In this document: in pieces, positions 32,401 through 47,400 of the stretch
Layout: each line of letters starts with the position of its first letter
Position numbering within the stretch: position 1 is the first letter of the stretch
The notes under the pieces: model-generated
The model's input: only the letters and a program-made list of their open reading frames with translations
Databases searched by the model: none
Told to the model about the DNA's origin: nothing
Made by a program: the position numbers and the translations under genes
Origin: Talpa occidentalis
Lineage: Eukaryota > Chordata > Mammalia > Eulipotyphla > Talpidae
Length of the DNA: 64,000 bases
Reading direction: 5' to 3'
Assembly: GCF_014898055.3 (NCBI RefSeq)
Contig: NW_023605083.1
Coordinates: forward strand, 65,093,715-65,157,714

Positions 32401-35400
32401 TTTATTTCCCAATCTGCTGTTAATTGGCTGGGTGACACTGGGCAAGTCGCTTGCCCTCTCTGAGCCTCCTTTCCCCTCCATCAATAACATGGGGGTGAGG
32501 AACCATGGTTGAGGGGATGAAGTGAGGTCTCTGAGAGTGGCCATACCATCACCCCCACTCTGGGGTTCACAGCAGTTGGATCAGCAAGCTATCCCTGGTG
32601 TGGGACACTGGGGGACTATAGTAGGGTCCCCAGGGTACCTGATGTGGGAGAGCCGGTGCTCTGGGGTCTGGGTGAGGGGTGACACTCTGCTGGTTTCTGA
32701 GCCCACAAAGCCACTGTCTGTCTCCGGGGATGCCATCCAGGTCTCCTGAAAGAGGCAGAGTCCCTTTAAGTCTGAGGAATGTGTACAGGGCATTCTGGGA
32801 AGCCCATGGCATCCTGGCCTGGGCCCCACATTCCAGAGCCTCACAGATGGAGTCTGGCCAGCTCCTAACAGCCAGGCCAGGATGTGAGGGTCCTTGGGTC
32901 CTCAGGCCCGGGCAGGGCCTCCGCGGCCCAAGGGGACACCCCAGAACATCCTGTGAGGAGTGGGAGCCAGGGTCCTTGGAAGAGAGACAGTTTTCTTGAG
33001 CCAGGAATAGACAGAGCAGGAGAAAGCATTCCCGTTACAGGATCAGGATTCTCAAGTCCACATGTCTTCTGGCTTGGGCCTGGAATGTCACGGTCCTATC
33101 TGACTACAGAAATGCCAGGCCCAATGAATTGGGAAAATAAAACCCATCATGCATGCACCTCCTACAGCCAGGGTCTAGTGTCAGGCACAAGGAACCCCAA
33201 CACAGCCACACAGGTGCCTGCTCTCCAGCTCACAGCCCGCTGCAGATTCCTTACAATGGCCCACTAGGACTATAGAGGGTTGTGTGTGAGTATGTGTGTG
33301 TGTGTACACACACATGCAGACACACACATTATTCTACAGAAGGCTGCCCAGCACGTCACATTTACACAGTAACTGGTCACCTCTGCATCCATTTAAAAAC
33401 TACTGCTGTAACAGCACACAGGGCCTGGCGTGGTCAAAAAGACCCCAGCTATGCTATGCAGCTCTAGAAACATAGGCAATTGTTGCTCAGGAGGAACCAG
33501 AGCTCCTGGTAGGAGTGGGGAACTAGGGGAAGAGTTACAGCCAAGAGGTGATACTGGGCACAAGTCCTGAATGCTGGGCAGGACTGTGACTGGCAGGGAT
33601 GGGAGCAGGTGTTTGGAAGGGAATGGCATGAGCAAAGGCCCAGAGGTAGAAAGCTCTGGAAGATGCAGGGAGTGGCCCTGAGGCCCCAAGCCCAGGCCTC
33701 CTGCAGACACTTACTTCCAGCTGGGGCCTGCCAGTGTGGTGCAGAGACTTCTGTGGAGGGTGCTCAGAGATGCCACTTCCCTCTAGGCTGGTGAGACTGC
33801 TCTTGTGCGACCCTGAGGACTTGGTGCCCTGAGGGTGGGGTGGCCTGCCAGGGCCTGGGGGAGTGGCCTCTGCCTTGCCCAGGCCTGATGGGTGCCGGTC
33901 TCTGATGCCAGGTGTGTGGAAACCCAGTGGATTCACAGATGCCATCTGCTCCATGGTCTCCCTGGCAGGGAAGGAGAGACATGTCAACCCTGAGCCCTGG
34001 CACAGGCCAAGCAGCCCAGACTTGGGAGCCAAGCAGGGCACAGCACAAGCTTGGGAGTCAGGCTCCCTGGGGGCCCACTCTGATCCTGCCACCCTTTAGC
34101 TGTGTGATCCTGGGCAAAGCCCCTCCCCTCTCTGAATCTCACTTTTCTCAACGATAGGATGGGGATGCCAACAAAATTACACCCAGTCACCATGGTGGAA
34201 ATAGTGTAGAAACAACCAAGCTTTGGGAATTTGCAATAACATCTCTCCTACTTCAGTTATTTCCATAAACTTCCCTCTACTAAGAAAGACCGACACTATT
34301 ACAAGTAAAGGCTAACTTGGAAAATAAAAGAGGAAAACGTATTTGACATGGATTGTTACTGGTTAAAGGGGCTGCTGAGGGTGTCTTCCCTCAGTGAGTT
34401 CATGGTCTAGTTTTCCTGTTTATTTTCTAAGTTCATTTCTACCTGTGATTTGTAATACTGCTCCTCAATTTTAAAATAGTGACGTTAAGTCTTCTGAGTA
34501 GAGCAAAATTTATGGAAATGGCGTTAAAAACATAAGAGCACTGAGACTTTCTCCTTGACCTTCTTAGAAGGTCTAAGATGGAAAAGGAGAATTATGCTGC
34601 ATCTGTCCTGCTGAAAGCCGGGTTCCACATCCCCCGAAGCCATTTCCAGTGCTGTCACAGGTGTACCTTCCTCACCTGGAGAAGCCGAGCTAAGTGGCTG
34701 GAAAGCCGTTTCTAAGCTGCAGTGGGCTATCTACACCCAGGACAATTAGCACCCCTGTGATTTGGGAGGTGGTATGGGACAAGGGGAGGGACTCAGCGAC
34801 ATACTCAAGAAGGGGCCCGTGACCTCTCTCAGCCTGCACCACAGGGAGGGCACTGGCCTCGGCTTTCGCTGGAGTGGGAGCTGCTCTGTCCTCCGTGCAG
34901 ACCTGCTCCTCCTCCTCCAGCCTCATGGCTTCTGGAAGGGACTTCACACTGAGGTACCTGCAGAGGAGCACACAGAGGCTGTGACCTCGGCCCAGGGAGA
35001 GCCAGCACCCTGGCCTCACTGCTGGGGACACCCACCGCTCCAGCAGGCCATGGAAGCCTTGCTCCATCTGCAGCTCCTTGCATCTGAGGGGGGCTGGGAG
35101 GCCCAGTGTCCTGTCTCCCACCTCACTGCTGGCAGAGCTCATCTCCGGGTTCATGTGTGATGGGCGGGGGTCCGTGCAGGTGGCGTCGGACTGGGGGCCA
35201 GAAAGGCAGGGAGACACTCAGCAGATAACTAAACACCATTTTTTAAGCACCTGTTTCATGCTAGGCTCATGCTGGGGGCTGGAGTAAGAAATAGGTTAGA
35301 CTCCTTAACTCCACCCTCCACCCCACCCACCCAAACTCCACCCGTCCCGAACTCCACCTGTGCAGGATGCCAGGGCTGGGTGGCTTGATGAGCCTTACGG

Positions 35401-38400
35401 TCACACTTTGCTTAGCAACATGTCGGTCAAGGATGGGCAGCTTAAACCCCACATATGACCGAGGTCCCAGTGGGCTGCACCTTCCAGCCTCAGTGCGTGG
35501 GAGGTGCCAGCTAGGTCTGTGCCAGGACACTCTAGGGTGTTCACCTTCACATAATCATCTAACACACTTCTCGGAATGTATTCCTATCACTCAGCAACAT
35601 GTGACTGTACTGGCTGCCATCAACTGAGCACCTACTATGTGCCAGACACTGCAGACCTCACCTCACAATCTCATCAGCACAACCAGTTAACCCATTCTCC
35701 AGACAGGTAACTGAGGATTTATAACACATAATTTGTTCAACTAGACAGAAAACTCCCTGAGGGCAGAAGTTGCCTATTCATTGCTATTTCCCACTGAGTT
35801 CCCACCTTCTGTCACGGGTCCTGGCATAGGAAACACACATCATGACTACAAAGTGAAGAAATCAGTGAGTGGAGAAATGACGGAAGGAAGGAGAAGACCA
35901 ACGTGGTTGGGCAGAGAGGTACCTCAGAGCAGAGGGTCTGGGTGATTGGCGTGGGGCCGTGTGCCGAAGGAGAGGGTGGGCACCTTGGCTGGTAGGGGCA
36001 GGGTGTGACTGGGGGGCTCCCCAGAGGCAGGTCTGACCCGGCTCCCTCGGGGGCCTGCTGGCTCTGGTCCATGTGGTCCTGCAGTTCTTCTAGACGAATT
36101 CCCAGCTGGAATATCTCTGCCTCCAGCTCCCTGGAATGGGGAAACATCAGCACCAAGAGCCTGGGATGGCAGCCACGTGAGGTAGGTCAGAGAGGCCATG
36201 TTTCATAGAGGGGGCCCCAGAGAATGTCCATAGGTGGAGTCCATGAACATCATCATGTAGATTATGCAAGAACTTGAAATAAACAAGATGAAAGTGGATT
36301 CCACTGGTAATCAGCAGACCTGAGCCCTGGTCCCCCCAGATTCCACCCCCACACTGCCAACAGGCTATGTACCTGAGCTAATCCCTTTGCCTTCTGCCTC
36401 AGTTTCCCTATTCTCCAAGCTCTTCTCTCCAAGGTCACTTTCCATTGCAGAGATTCCAAAGGGACACAAATAGCCTTCCAGTATCCCCGCCCTTGGATAT
36501 GTTGTTAATTGGGACAGGATTTCTCCCTGGCCCCTAGTGTACAAATTATGAGGACAGAGCATGGCCTCCCCCTACAGGCCTGCCTCATCTGTCCTCCAGG
36601 CCTCCCTCCCCAGTGTGTACCTGCCAGGATCAAATTGCCCAGGAGTTCCCGTGGAGCCGGCTGGCTGCTGGGCCAGTTGCTGGTCCTTGCAGGCCTTCAG
36701 GTATTCTTCCTCCAGGGCCGCATGGGCAGCCTTTAGCAACTGGAAACCCTGAAACCAGAGCAGACCAAGAGGACCTGAGTACCAGCCCCTGGGGGGTTTC
36801 GTCCCTGCAGACACAGTGGACAGAACAGCTTAAGGGGGGCCATGGGGCTCACCCTGGGTCTACAGAGTCCTCGGGGTCCCTGAATAGGGACCCTCTGGGG
36901 CCTGCCTGTCCTGGCAGAGCTCTCAGCCATCAGACTGACACAGCAGACACAGCAGACACACAACCCTAGCACCAGCCCCTCCTGGGTAGACCTATAAGAA
37001 CCCCAATGTTCCATGGCAGTTATAGCATCAAATACTCTCACTATGTCCCCTTAAGGACCTAGTACTTGAGAGATATGGATCCTCATTCTTGATTTGCAAA
37101 ATTTGGGATTACTAATTCTTACAGACTATCAGCACAGATGATGTTTTCTATCATCGGTAATAACTAGCAGTTATATAGCATGAAGGTTCTGAGCTAAAGC
37201 ACTTTGCATTATCCATTTAACGTCAACATAGTCATAAAGAGAGGGGGTGATTTATCACCTTCATTTAACGAGGAGGAAACTGAGGCACAGAAAGGTTATT
37301 TTAAGTTGGTGATGGTCACACAGTGAGTGAGCAAGTATAGAGGCAGGATCTGAACCCAGGCCCTCTAACTCCAGAGCTCATGGCTTAACTAGACCCCATA
37401 GTAAACAAAATAACACCTTACACGTGCCTAAAACCACAGGCGGTGGGGACACTATCCCTGGTTAGCATTTTCCCCACCCGACTCTACGCTGATGGCAGAG
37501 TTGAGTCGCCAAACTTCCAACAGTTCCCAACCTCCTTGGATATGGGGGGTTTGGGACAGAGAGGAAGAAAATGAATGGGGTCAATTTTTAAGGTCCTCGG
37601 CATCCACTCAGCGAGAAAGTGTAATCCGTATACACTTTGCACTTGGAAATTGTAAGCGATAGGCGCATAACAACATAGGGAAGACTCACACCATAGTCTT
37701 TTTGTTACAAACCAGGCTGTTGCCTTTGCCCCTCCAGGCCTCCCTTAGCTCTTCTCCCCACCAGGCTCTGTGCCTTGAGCACCAGCCGGGCTCCCTGCCC
37801 ACTGGTCTCCCCGGGATCTATCGGGTGGGGTGCCACTGAGAGGGCCCAGGGTCACAGAGGAGAGACCTGTAGGGAGGGAACAGACCCCAGCAGGCGATGG
37901 TCTCTGGGCTCCCCTGCTCTTTGTCAGGCTCCCCAGGCTGCCCACACCCCTACTCACGGCCCCTTCCTGCAGCCCCCCACTCCCGGCTTTGAAAGCTCCA
38001 CCTACTTCCTGGGACCCTGGTGAAGCAGAAACCTAAATTTTATACATGACTTTAGTTACCTAGAAATACCAATGCCGAAAAGGAAATAAGTCAATGTTAG
38101 GGTTCCCTCTTGTCCCTGATGTTCAAGTTTTAGACAGTTACTTTTATAATAGAGAAAATATGAAAGAGAAGGGCTCTTTCTGGTTGCCTAGGGACAGGGG
38201 TCCCGGCGGAAGCAGTATGAAACAGAGATCACCACCCTGGGCCTGGGAATCAGGCAGCCAAACTGCTGCCGCCTGCTAGTTGTGTGACCTCTGAACCATC
38301 TTTCTGGGCTTCAGTTCCATCCCAATTAAATGGGGGTGATGGCTTAACTGCCTCCCTGAGTTTTAATAGTGATACAATGAAATCATGTACCCCCAGGGCT

Positions 38401-41400
38401 GACCAGTGCCTGGCACCCCATTATCATTACTTAACAGGTGGGAACTATTGGTTTGAAGCATCATTATCATGGAAAGCTAAGCAGGGCTGTTTATTCTAAA
38501 AGGAGACACTGTGCCTGGGATTTTTTTGGTCTGTATTGTAGCAAAGGAGGCTTCAGAGACTCCACTACTGGAGACAGAGCAGCTGTCTGGTGGTTACAAG
38601 AGCATCTCCTGAAGTGGGCAGTACCTTGAGTTGGTCCCGGGGTGTGAGCCGTCCTGCCTGCATCAGGTCTACAAAAGACTCCACCTGGATGTGGGCGTGG
38701 AAAAAACACTCCGTTAATGCAGACACCGGAAGATGAACACTGCAGACTCCCACACTGAGCCACAGTCACATGTTGGCAAGAGGAGCTGGGTTTCACCTCA
38801 GGATGTGGGTTTTCTGCCAAGCGTAGGAAGGTGGGTGCCAGAAACCAACTCCACCACCGGCTTTGGCAATTACTGGGAAGAATCAAAGTGGAATCTCCAG
38901 GAATTTATCAACAGCAAAGCACAGTTCACTTGTGTGTATAAGACCTATGAGGCAGGATATTTACTGCGGTATAGTAGGGGGGTGGGGTAGTGGACTCTAG
39001 GTAACAGTCTAAATGCCGTGCTGTGGAATAGTATGCGGTCACAAAGAGAAGGAAGGCACAGGTGTATGTTCTTATGTATATGCACTTCCAAGACCAACTT
39101 TTTGGTGTCAAGTCAAGGTACAGGACAGTGCTTCTAGTATGGTACCATCTGTACAAAATACAGAGGAAATGAAAAAGGAAAAATACAATTTGCTTGTACC
39201 GTTGTATTGCTTAATATCACGTTGGTCAATGAGAACAAATGTACAAAGGTGGCCCCAAGAGGCTATACCCTCGAGTCTATTTTATATTTTGTTTATCATG
39301 CTAAGTCTTTGAAATCCGGAAAGTGTTTTATACTTACAACACATCACAGGCAGACATGCCATGACAAGTACTCTTAACCACCTTGACCAGACCTTAATTT
39401 ATAATATACAGAACAGGGAAAATCTCTCCAGTTTCAGGACCAAGAATGGTGGTGATAAAAGGGAACTAAGTACCTGTCCATTCTACCACATGGATGAGTC
39501 TGGAAAATATGTGAAATGAATGAAACCAGACACAAAAGGACAAATAATACATGAATCCATTATATGAAAAGTCCAGACTAAGCAAACCCAGAGAGACAAA
39601 GGTAGGGGCTGAGGAAAGGGGATTGGAGAGTGATTAATCAGTGGATATGGGGCTTCTTATTAGGTGATGAAAAAGCTTTAAAGTTGATCACGGGGACTGT
39701 TGTACCCCCCTGAATATGGTAAAAATCACTGACACACTCTTCAAGACTTTTCTTTCTAAGCTTACACTGTGAAAGGATGAATTATATGGTAGATGAATTT
39801 TGACTCAATAAAGCTGTTACCAAAAGAAAGAAGCAAAATCCTGGTGTTTCTCTGCGGGAATATTTTATGGATACGGGACTGCATATGTCACATTTTTGCA
39901 TTGGCAACTAGGAAGCTCAAAGCCAAACATGCATTGGTAAAGTGCTCGGGGTCCAACAGAACATCTGGCTTACTAACTTCACCCTAAATTCATTTTACTT
40001 ATTTTTCCTTCCGTACTTCCCCTTTGCTCCAGTTTTCTCACTTCCATTTTCAGGATGTGGTTGTAATGCATGTTTTTTAAGCCACCTTGAAGCTCTTTTG
40101 GAATAAAGCCAAATGTGTAGTTATAAACAGACTTGCAAACAATTCAGTTACTTTGGCTCTTTGATGAAAATATAAAGGCCCTTTGAGAGAGAAGGGAGAC
40201 TTGATTTCTGTCATGAAATGAACTAAGAAAGTGAGGTGACTTATTCTAAAGTGGAAAAGCAGAGTGAAGGTTCTGGTACCATCCAGAACCTTGAAAGAGC
40301 TGGATCTTACCCAGGAATCAACCAGAAGACACTCAAGCACAGCTAGAGAATCTGATGGCACACAATACCAACAAGAGGAGGAAACTAGTACTGGGCAACA
40401 AGTAGGTGGCTAGAGCTGAGTGGCCTCTGTCACCAGGGAAGAGGCTCATGTTTTCAAGGTTGCCAAGTTAACTCTGACACGGGAGTGACAGACAAGTGAG
40501 CCCTACAGAGAGCCTTTCATTTAAGCAGGCTGAGGCAATGCTCTCCCCAGAGAAGTAACATCTCCCCTGGCAAAGGTGGGGGTCCACTCACCTTGGCCAG
40601 GAACTGACTGGCCTGAGAAGCTAGTGCTTGGGTACGCTCAGTGAAGGGCTGGTCCTTGGCAATGCCTTGGTTCTCTGGAAGCCACATTGGGGTGGCCACG
40701 TTGATGGGTGAGGTGATCAGGTCTCCATGAGCTGATGGACAGCCTGGAATATACAGACAATGAATTTTGGGGCCAACAACAGTCTCCCCGGGGCTGAGAC
40801 TGAAGCTGAACCATAAAACCACCACCACCACCACCAAGTGGCAGCTTGGTCATTCCACTCCATCATCACGCTGTCCCCAGAAAGTGGCTGGGTAGTATCA
40901 TCCCCACTTAAAGGGGAGAACAAGGTCACATTTTCCTCGGATCGTACAGCTGGAGCCAAGCCTGGCCAATGGGCTCTAGGCAACGGTTTTGGCTCCAAAA
41001 CAGAAAGAGGTGGGTTCAAAATCCCAGCCCTGCCCCTGGTAGCAGCATGTGCTCCAGCTCATCCTCATGGCTCCAAGTCTGGGTCCCCTTAACTGTCAAT
41101 GGGGTAACATCAGAGTATGCTCACCAAGTTGAGGTTTGGAGTCACTGAGATCACGAGTGACAAGGTTGGGCGCAGGACCTGGCCCCATATGGGCTCCACG
41201 GTGACAATGCCGTCACACAACTCGCCCAAGTTCACCCAGTTGCTAAGTAACCGAGCCAGGGCTCCACCCAGGCCACTCTGCCTCAAAGCAATGGGGGGGG
41301 GGGCGGGGGGAGGGGGAATGGGATGGGACCCTTTCCACATTGCATTTGATCTTTTCAAGTCCAAAGGCAGAGGGAGGGGTCTCACCTCCCTCCCTCTCCT

Positions 41401-44400
41401 GACCTAAAGCCAGTACCATCAGCAGGGTCAACAAGCACCCCCAGAGCAGACAGAGGCACAAGTGTCCTCCAGCCACCACCTCTCCCTACTCACCTGAGGA
41501 CTCTGAGGCCTGTGGGGTCTCAGCAGGGCCTGACCACCGCTCCACAGAGTGGGGCTGCGGGATGGTAAAGGACATGACCTTGGTCCCTTGGGGTACAGTG
41601 CCCAGGTGGATGCTGTGGCTTGGCTGAGGTGGGTCCGAGTACAGGTTCACCTGTTGGGGAGGGGAGGCAAGGGCAGAGTCAACTGAGAGCCAAATCAGAT
41701 CTCACCTTCATTCACACCATCATTGAGTCGCTCAACAAACAAGCCTTATAAAAATAAATGCTAACTTTTAGTGGAGCTCTTGGGTAGGGACCAAACATTG
41801 GGAGAAGGGTTTACACTCCCTAGTATTCTCTAGCCATACCCAAAGGGAGACAAGGCAGGGACCATTGTCCCCATTTTACAGAAGAGGAAACTGAGATTCA
41901 GAGAGGTTAAGTCACTCAAAATCTTCAGTTGATACTTTTTGGGCTGAGGTTTATAAACCTACTTGGACCCCAAATTCTATGGCTTTCTATATTAATTACC
42001 ATGAAAATAATATAACTTTATAACTCACGTAATAATTCATATTATTATTTACTAATAAAATTATTTCCAGTAATTATCATCTTGATAAAAACAGCACTGA
42101 ATGGCCATTCGAGTCAAAGAGCAGGAAAGTGAATGAACTAATGTTAGTTGCAGCAGATCCCCCCTCATTCAAGGATGGATTTCCTATGATGAGTAGCCCA
42201 GGGCCTGAGAGAGAAGTCTGGAGTCAGGCAGATGACCAAGGAAGACCATTCGAAACTCAGCATTGGGCCATGATCCGGAGCCGGGGCTGGCAAGCTATGG
42301 TCTGCTTCTGTGAATAAGGTTTTATTTTACAAGGCCGTGCTCATTTGTTTACATACTGTCCGTGGAGGCTTTCAAGCTCCAACAGCAGGGAGGAGTGGTT
42401 ACCACAGAGACTGTATGACCTACAAAGCTGAAAATATTCACTCTCTGGCAACCAACAGAGAAAGATTGCTGATCCCTGGCTTCGCCTGTGAGTTCCGCAG
42501 AGCCTGGGTCCATTTCCAGGCACTACCACTGCCCACCTTTGAGTCCCAGAGCAGCTGACCAACCTCTTTGTGCATAAAGTGTATTTGATAAACAGCAGCC
42601 ATCACCTTCAGGTTCATCATCCCTGTCATCACTGTCTCCTTCCTCCCCATCATTATCTCCATCATCAGCAGATTTATTACCATTATCATCATCACCATTG
42701 TCATTTGTGTGACCACTGTGGAGACAGGTCCCTGGAACAGCTACCTCTCTCTGGTGCCTCAGTGCCCCTGCCCTTCATGATGTCAGGCATCTTATCTTAC
42801 TGCCCCTGCTGCTCCCAGGTGAGAGCAGTGGGCAATTTTGGATAAGCCTGGTCGAGGAAGCCCCTTAGTTCTCAGGCAGGCATCCTCTTCCTGCTTAAAT
42901 TGCTCTTCACGTCCTGATTATGTCAGAAAAATCTCCAAAGTGAGGGACAATGGCCCAGCTTGCCTTGCCCCCCCCCCCCCACCTCTCCCTGCCTCTCTCA
43001 GGCCCAGCCTGGAGGAGAACAAAGCTGGATTTTAATAATCCCCTGCCATCTGCTCAGTCCTGCCTGTGGGGGCTTGCCCACCAGCACCCTCTCCTCCCGA
43101 GGTGACCCAAATCCTGGGGAGGCCCAGTCACCTGCGTGCTTCCCCTGCTCAGCTCCAACCCTCCCCTAGCTTCAGCCCAACCTGGGGAGCTCCAGGAAGA
43201 GACCCCATGTGGCAGGGATCAAAGAGTTTAACTGCAGAGGCTCAGAGCTGGAAACGGGGGAGATAGACAACTGCAAGCCTTCAGGGGACCTGTCTCTGGG
43301 CACTGCTAGGGAACCCCCTAGAGGCCAAGAGCCCCCCTTTCAAGCCAGGGTGTCCCACAGAGCTCCCTGGGGCTGGATGAGCTTCTGGGGGGGCGGCGGG
43401 TAATCAGGAGTCTGTGAGGGAGGCAGGCCAGTGCCTGGGAAGTACTGGGTTAAGGAGTAACTGCTCTCAGCACAGATGGGTCTCCAGCCTTTGAAATGCT
43501 AATGGGCCCTGTGAATGGGGCAGAAGGGGAGGGAGTGAATAGGGAGTGCTCCCCAACTCCTCCAAACACATACTCCCACCTCTCCCCCTCCCCCCAACTC
43601 CACCAGGGACGCCTCAGGACCCACTGGTGGCCATCAGAACACATACTTTAGGAAAGGCAGTTTTATGTCATTTCGCTAACTCTGAGGTACGTTCTGGTCT
43701 CCTCTGCCCCCCTGGGTCCCCCTGCAGCAGATGGGGGCGAGGGGCTGGGGGAAAGCATGGGCATCAAGGGGGTGAGATCACTGCAAACTCTGGCCAGACA
43801 CTGCCAGAGCACAGAGCTGCCAGGCAGTGACTCAACCAGCTCTAGCTTCCAGCCCCATGGCCCCCTAGTCCCTCAGCCGGGCCCCTGGCTCGGCCCCCAT
43901 CCCCAGCTGGGATCCAGTGATGCTCCCAGGCCAGACTGAGACTCCAGGGTTAACCTCCTCAGCTACAGAACCTGGAATCTACTTGTTGAGTGATCTTGAG
44001 AAAATTACCGAGCCTCTCTGTGCTTCAGTTTCCCCAAAGCTAAGTTACTTGAGAGCGTGATCAGTGAGTATCACTTATTACTATGGTTATCACCACTACA
44101 GCACCATCACTCTGCCTAATCCCTATGCCTCCACCACAGACTGCCCGGGCCCTCCAGGCCCACCCAGGCATGGGAAATGGAGCACCCACTCTGGAATCAG
44201 TGGGTTTAATCCCGTAAACTTTTCATCCTTTACCAGTGTGAGATGTTGAGTGAAAGCCATCTGAGTGAGCCTCAGTTTCCCCTTGTTAAGAAGATCAGAT
44301 GAGGTGACCTGGTAGTACACGCTGCCTGGGGCCTGGCAGCATTTCACTGTCCTCTTCCTGGGGGCTCTGAGCTAAGTGAGGGGTTTAGCAGGCCCCTGGG

Positions 44401-47400
44401 AGGGGAGGCCACGCCCCTCCAGCTCAGCCTGAGGGAGCAGTAGTGCTGAGCAGGAAGGCTCTAGGTCTCCCAAGTCTTTGGGGTGTGGAGTCTCCAAGGG
44501 TCCTGGTTAGAGCGACAAGCCCCAGCCAGCTGAGCCCCGTGTCCTCAGCAGGGTGGATGGTGAGCCCTGCCTGTGCTGTTCCTCTAGGTGGTTGTTAGAC
44601 GGGGGAGCCAGGAGAGTGTCAGCCTGCTTCTGAAAGAGTCCAGCTGACCTGTGCTCAGCCTTCTTTTGAGAACCCTCAGGCCAGGGGCCAATTGGGAGAG
44701 AGTGGCTGACGCTGACCCACTGCAGCCTCCTGTGCTGCACACACACGAGACAGTGGTCTGAGTCTCCACCGTCTCCTTGTGTCACCCTTGCCTGTGCGTG
44801 TACTGACACACGGGGGCCCAGTAACCTTCCTATTAAAGCCACTGCTCTCTTCCTATTAAAACTACTGCTCCTAGTATATTTCAGTCTCTCTGCCTGTTCT
44901 GTTCCCCACTCTGTCTCTGGTGAATCCTCTCACTCCCCACACCTCTGGCCTGTGCTCCAGTTCTTGTATGTATAAATAAATAAATCTTTAAAAACAAACA
45001 AACAAACAAACTACTGCTCCTAGTGTTCCCCGACTCTTAGGAAGCACTTGCCAGGTGCCCGGTATGTACTTTCCTTATACCAATCCGTTCCCTTAAATGG
45101 GTAAAGGAGGGAGGGAGGGAGGAGATGGTCTGAGCCTTTGTCTCCCACCAAGACCTTCTACAGCCTCTGACCCCTGGGGTCCCAATCCCACAATCTATAA
45201 GAGAGGGAAACTGGGGGCCTGGACCTGCAACCAGCTCCTTTCTTCTCAAACCTAGCAGGAGTCGGCAGCCATGAGGATGTAGTTTCTCCAGAGGTTGTCT
45301 CACCAAGCCCCTCTACTGAGTCTCCACCATTGTCTCCTCATGTCTCTCTCTAACCAGGGCGCTGGAGAAACCACACCCCAAAGACTTGGGAGACCTAGAG
45401 GCTTCCTGCTCAGCACTGCTGCTTCCTCAGGCACTGTCTCCCAACTCCCCCAGACCCTTCTGCCCCTGACTCAGGCTCAGCAGTAATGGAAGCTGGAAGG
45501 CATCAGACATCGGTAGGGTCAGAGGTTTCCAGGAAGAAGGGTAGATTAACCCCCTTTTACATTCGTGCTCAAGGAGGCCAGGCTGGAAGGGACTATCTGC
45601 GTCAGAAGCAGGTATGGGGACACAGGACACCATCAGCTCAAAGGCTGAGTCCAGAGAGTCAAGGTCATTACCCAAGGTCACGGAAGGACCTTGTGGTTGA
45701 ACAAAAACCCCAGGTCTTCAGTGGCGCCAACTGAAGCTGGGATGTGTCATTTCTGGGGCGCCAGCCCCACACCTCCACACACCCGCCCATCTCTCACACA
45801 GGAGAACTCCGAGAACGGGGTCCCTACATTTTCTCAGTATGGCTGCACCTAGGGAAGTGGAAGCACCTCAAGATAGCTGGAGCAGGTCCCTGAGAGGAGG
45901 CTGAAGGAAAGGGAGGTGCATGCCCCTGCAGCTCAGCCCCTACCCCTCCTCCAGTGCTGCTTGATGGTGCAAGAGGGGGTAGGCGAAGCAGGAAGTCACA
46001 GTGGCTGCAACAGGTCCCACTTCCTGCCTCACCTCAGAAAAGGGGAAGGCCCCAAGCATACAATTTATGGCCTCCTCCCAAGTCAGAGTGGGGGCCAGGC
46101 CTGGTAGGGGTAGATGGGTGACCCCCCTCACACTACCCCTGCTACACACTCAGTCTTCAGTCAGCAGTAAAGAAGAGCATGTGGGGAAGGTGGTGGGGAA
46201 GGAGAAGGGGCTGAGCAGAAAGGCTGTGCTACTCCCTGCAGGCTCAGAGAGCTCAAGGGACTGCCTTAAAGTCACACAACTGGGGAATAATGGAGTCAGC
46301 AGTTGAACTATTTGGGTCTAACCCCACATGTGGCTCATCTCGAAGGAGGAAGGTTCTGGTAAAATTCCTGGGCACCCTGGACTCTAGGATTCAAGGACAT
46401 CGAATTTCATCAATGGTATGGAGACTGAGCCCAGAGAGTCAAGGTCATTACCCAAGGTCACACAGGGACCCTGTGGTTGAACAAAAACCCCAGATCCATA
46501 GGAGGCAGTGGCCCCAAGACTTTGGGATGTGTTTCTGGGATCCCAGTCCCGTACTTTTACACTGCCCACTCCCCCCCCTCCTCCCCCGGCCCCGGGTACC
46601 TTGGCCCCAAGGCGCAGCTGGTCGATGGTGTTCTCAGCCTCAGCATACTTGGTGAGGAGCTTGTGGTAATCCTCCTGCAGAGAGGGAAAGCAACACAGTC
46701 ACAAGGCCAAGCTCCTTGCTGGGAGAACGCTTGCAGGGAGCCCATTCCCCAAAGGGGTCTTCTGGGCTCCTCAGATTAAGAGCTAAAGGAAGCAGACCCC
46801 TCCATGATCACCTGCAGTGCAGACCCCCATGGCCAAATTCTGGGGTGTCAGAGGACAACTCCTCTACCACCTCCTGCCATCTGGGGACCCTGGGTCAGCT
46901 GACCTTGATGCACAACTTCCACCGTGCAGGACCGCAACTATTGTCTGGACTCCGTCCCACTGCTGGCATCTCCCACTGCTCTATACCCAGTGCAAAATGT
47001 TCTATAAGCATTTTTTTTAAAGATTTATTTATACAAGAACGGGGTACAGGCCAGATGCATGGGAGGGTGAGAGGATTCACCAGAGACAGAGCAGGGAACA
47101 GAACAGGCAGACTGATGAAATACACTGCTGAGGGGAGCAGTGGGAGAGACAGGAGAGGTCTGCTGCACCATGTGGGATTCTCGCCGGCCGACTGGCCGGG
47201 ATCGAACCAGCGCTGCAGAGGCTGCGGACAGCTTCACAGCACAACTCAACTGCCTGTGCCACCAGGGGAGGCCCCTGTAAGCATTTTTTAACAGCAGCTT
47301 GAATGAACAACCTAAGGGTCTCTTGGTAGAAAACTAGAAGGCTTGAAAATCACAGATGTATCTGGTGAAATTCCTACCTGCCTTAAGTAAAACTGAAGAG

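Larger units (their letters stand above)
36749..38624. other. AKNA intron 6
   Basis: It contains MIR relics at 37165-37385 (-) and 38265-38430 (+). The rest is unidentified. No exon is seen. Confidence 0.5.

Noticed and set aside
34690..34804. Open continuation of AKNA coding exon 10 (YVAESLPLSHTTSQ)
   Set aside because: The donor TTGA/GTATGT gives the phase needed by the next exon. The continuation has no family resemblance.
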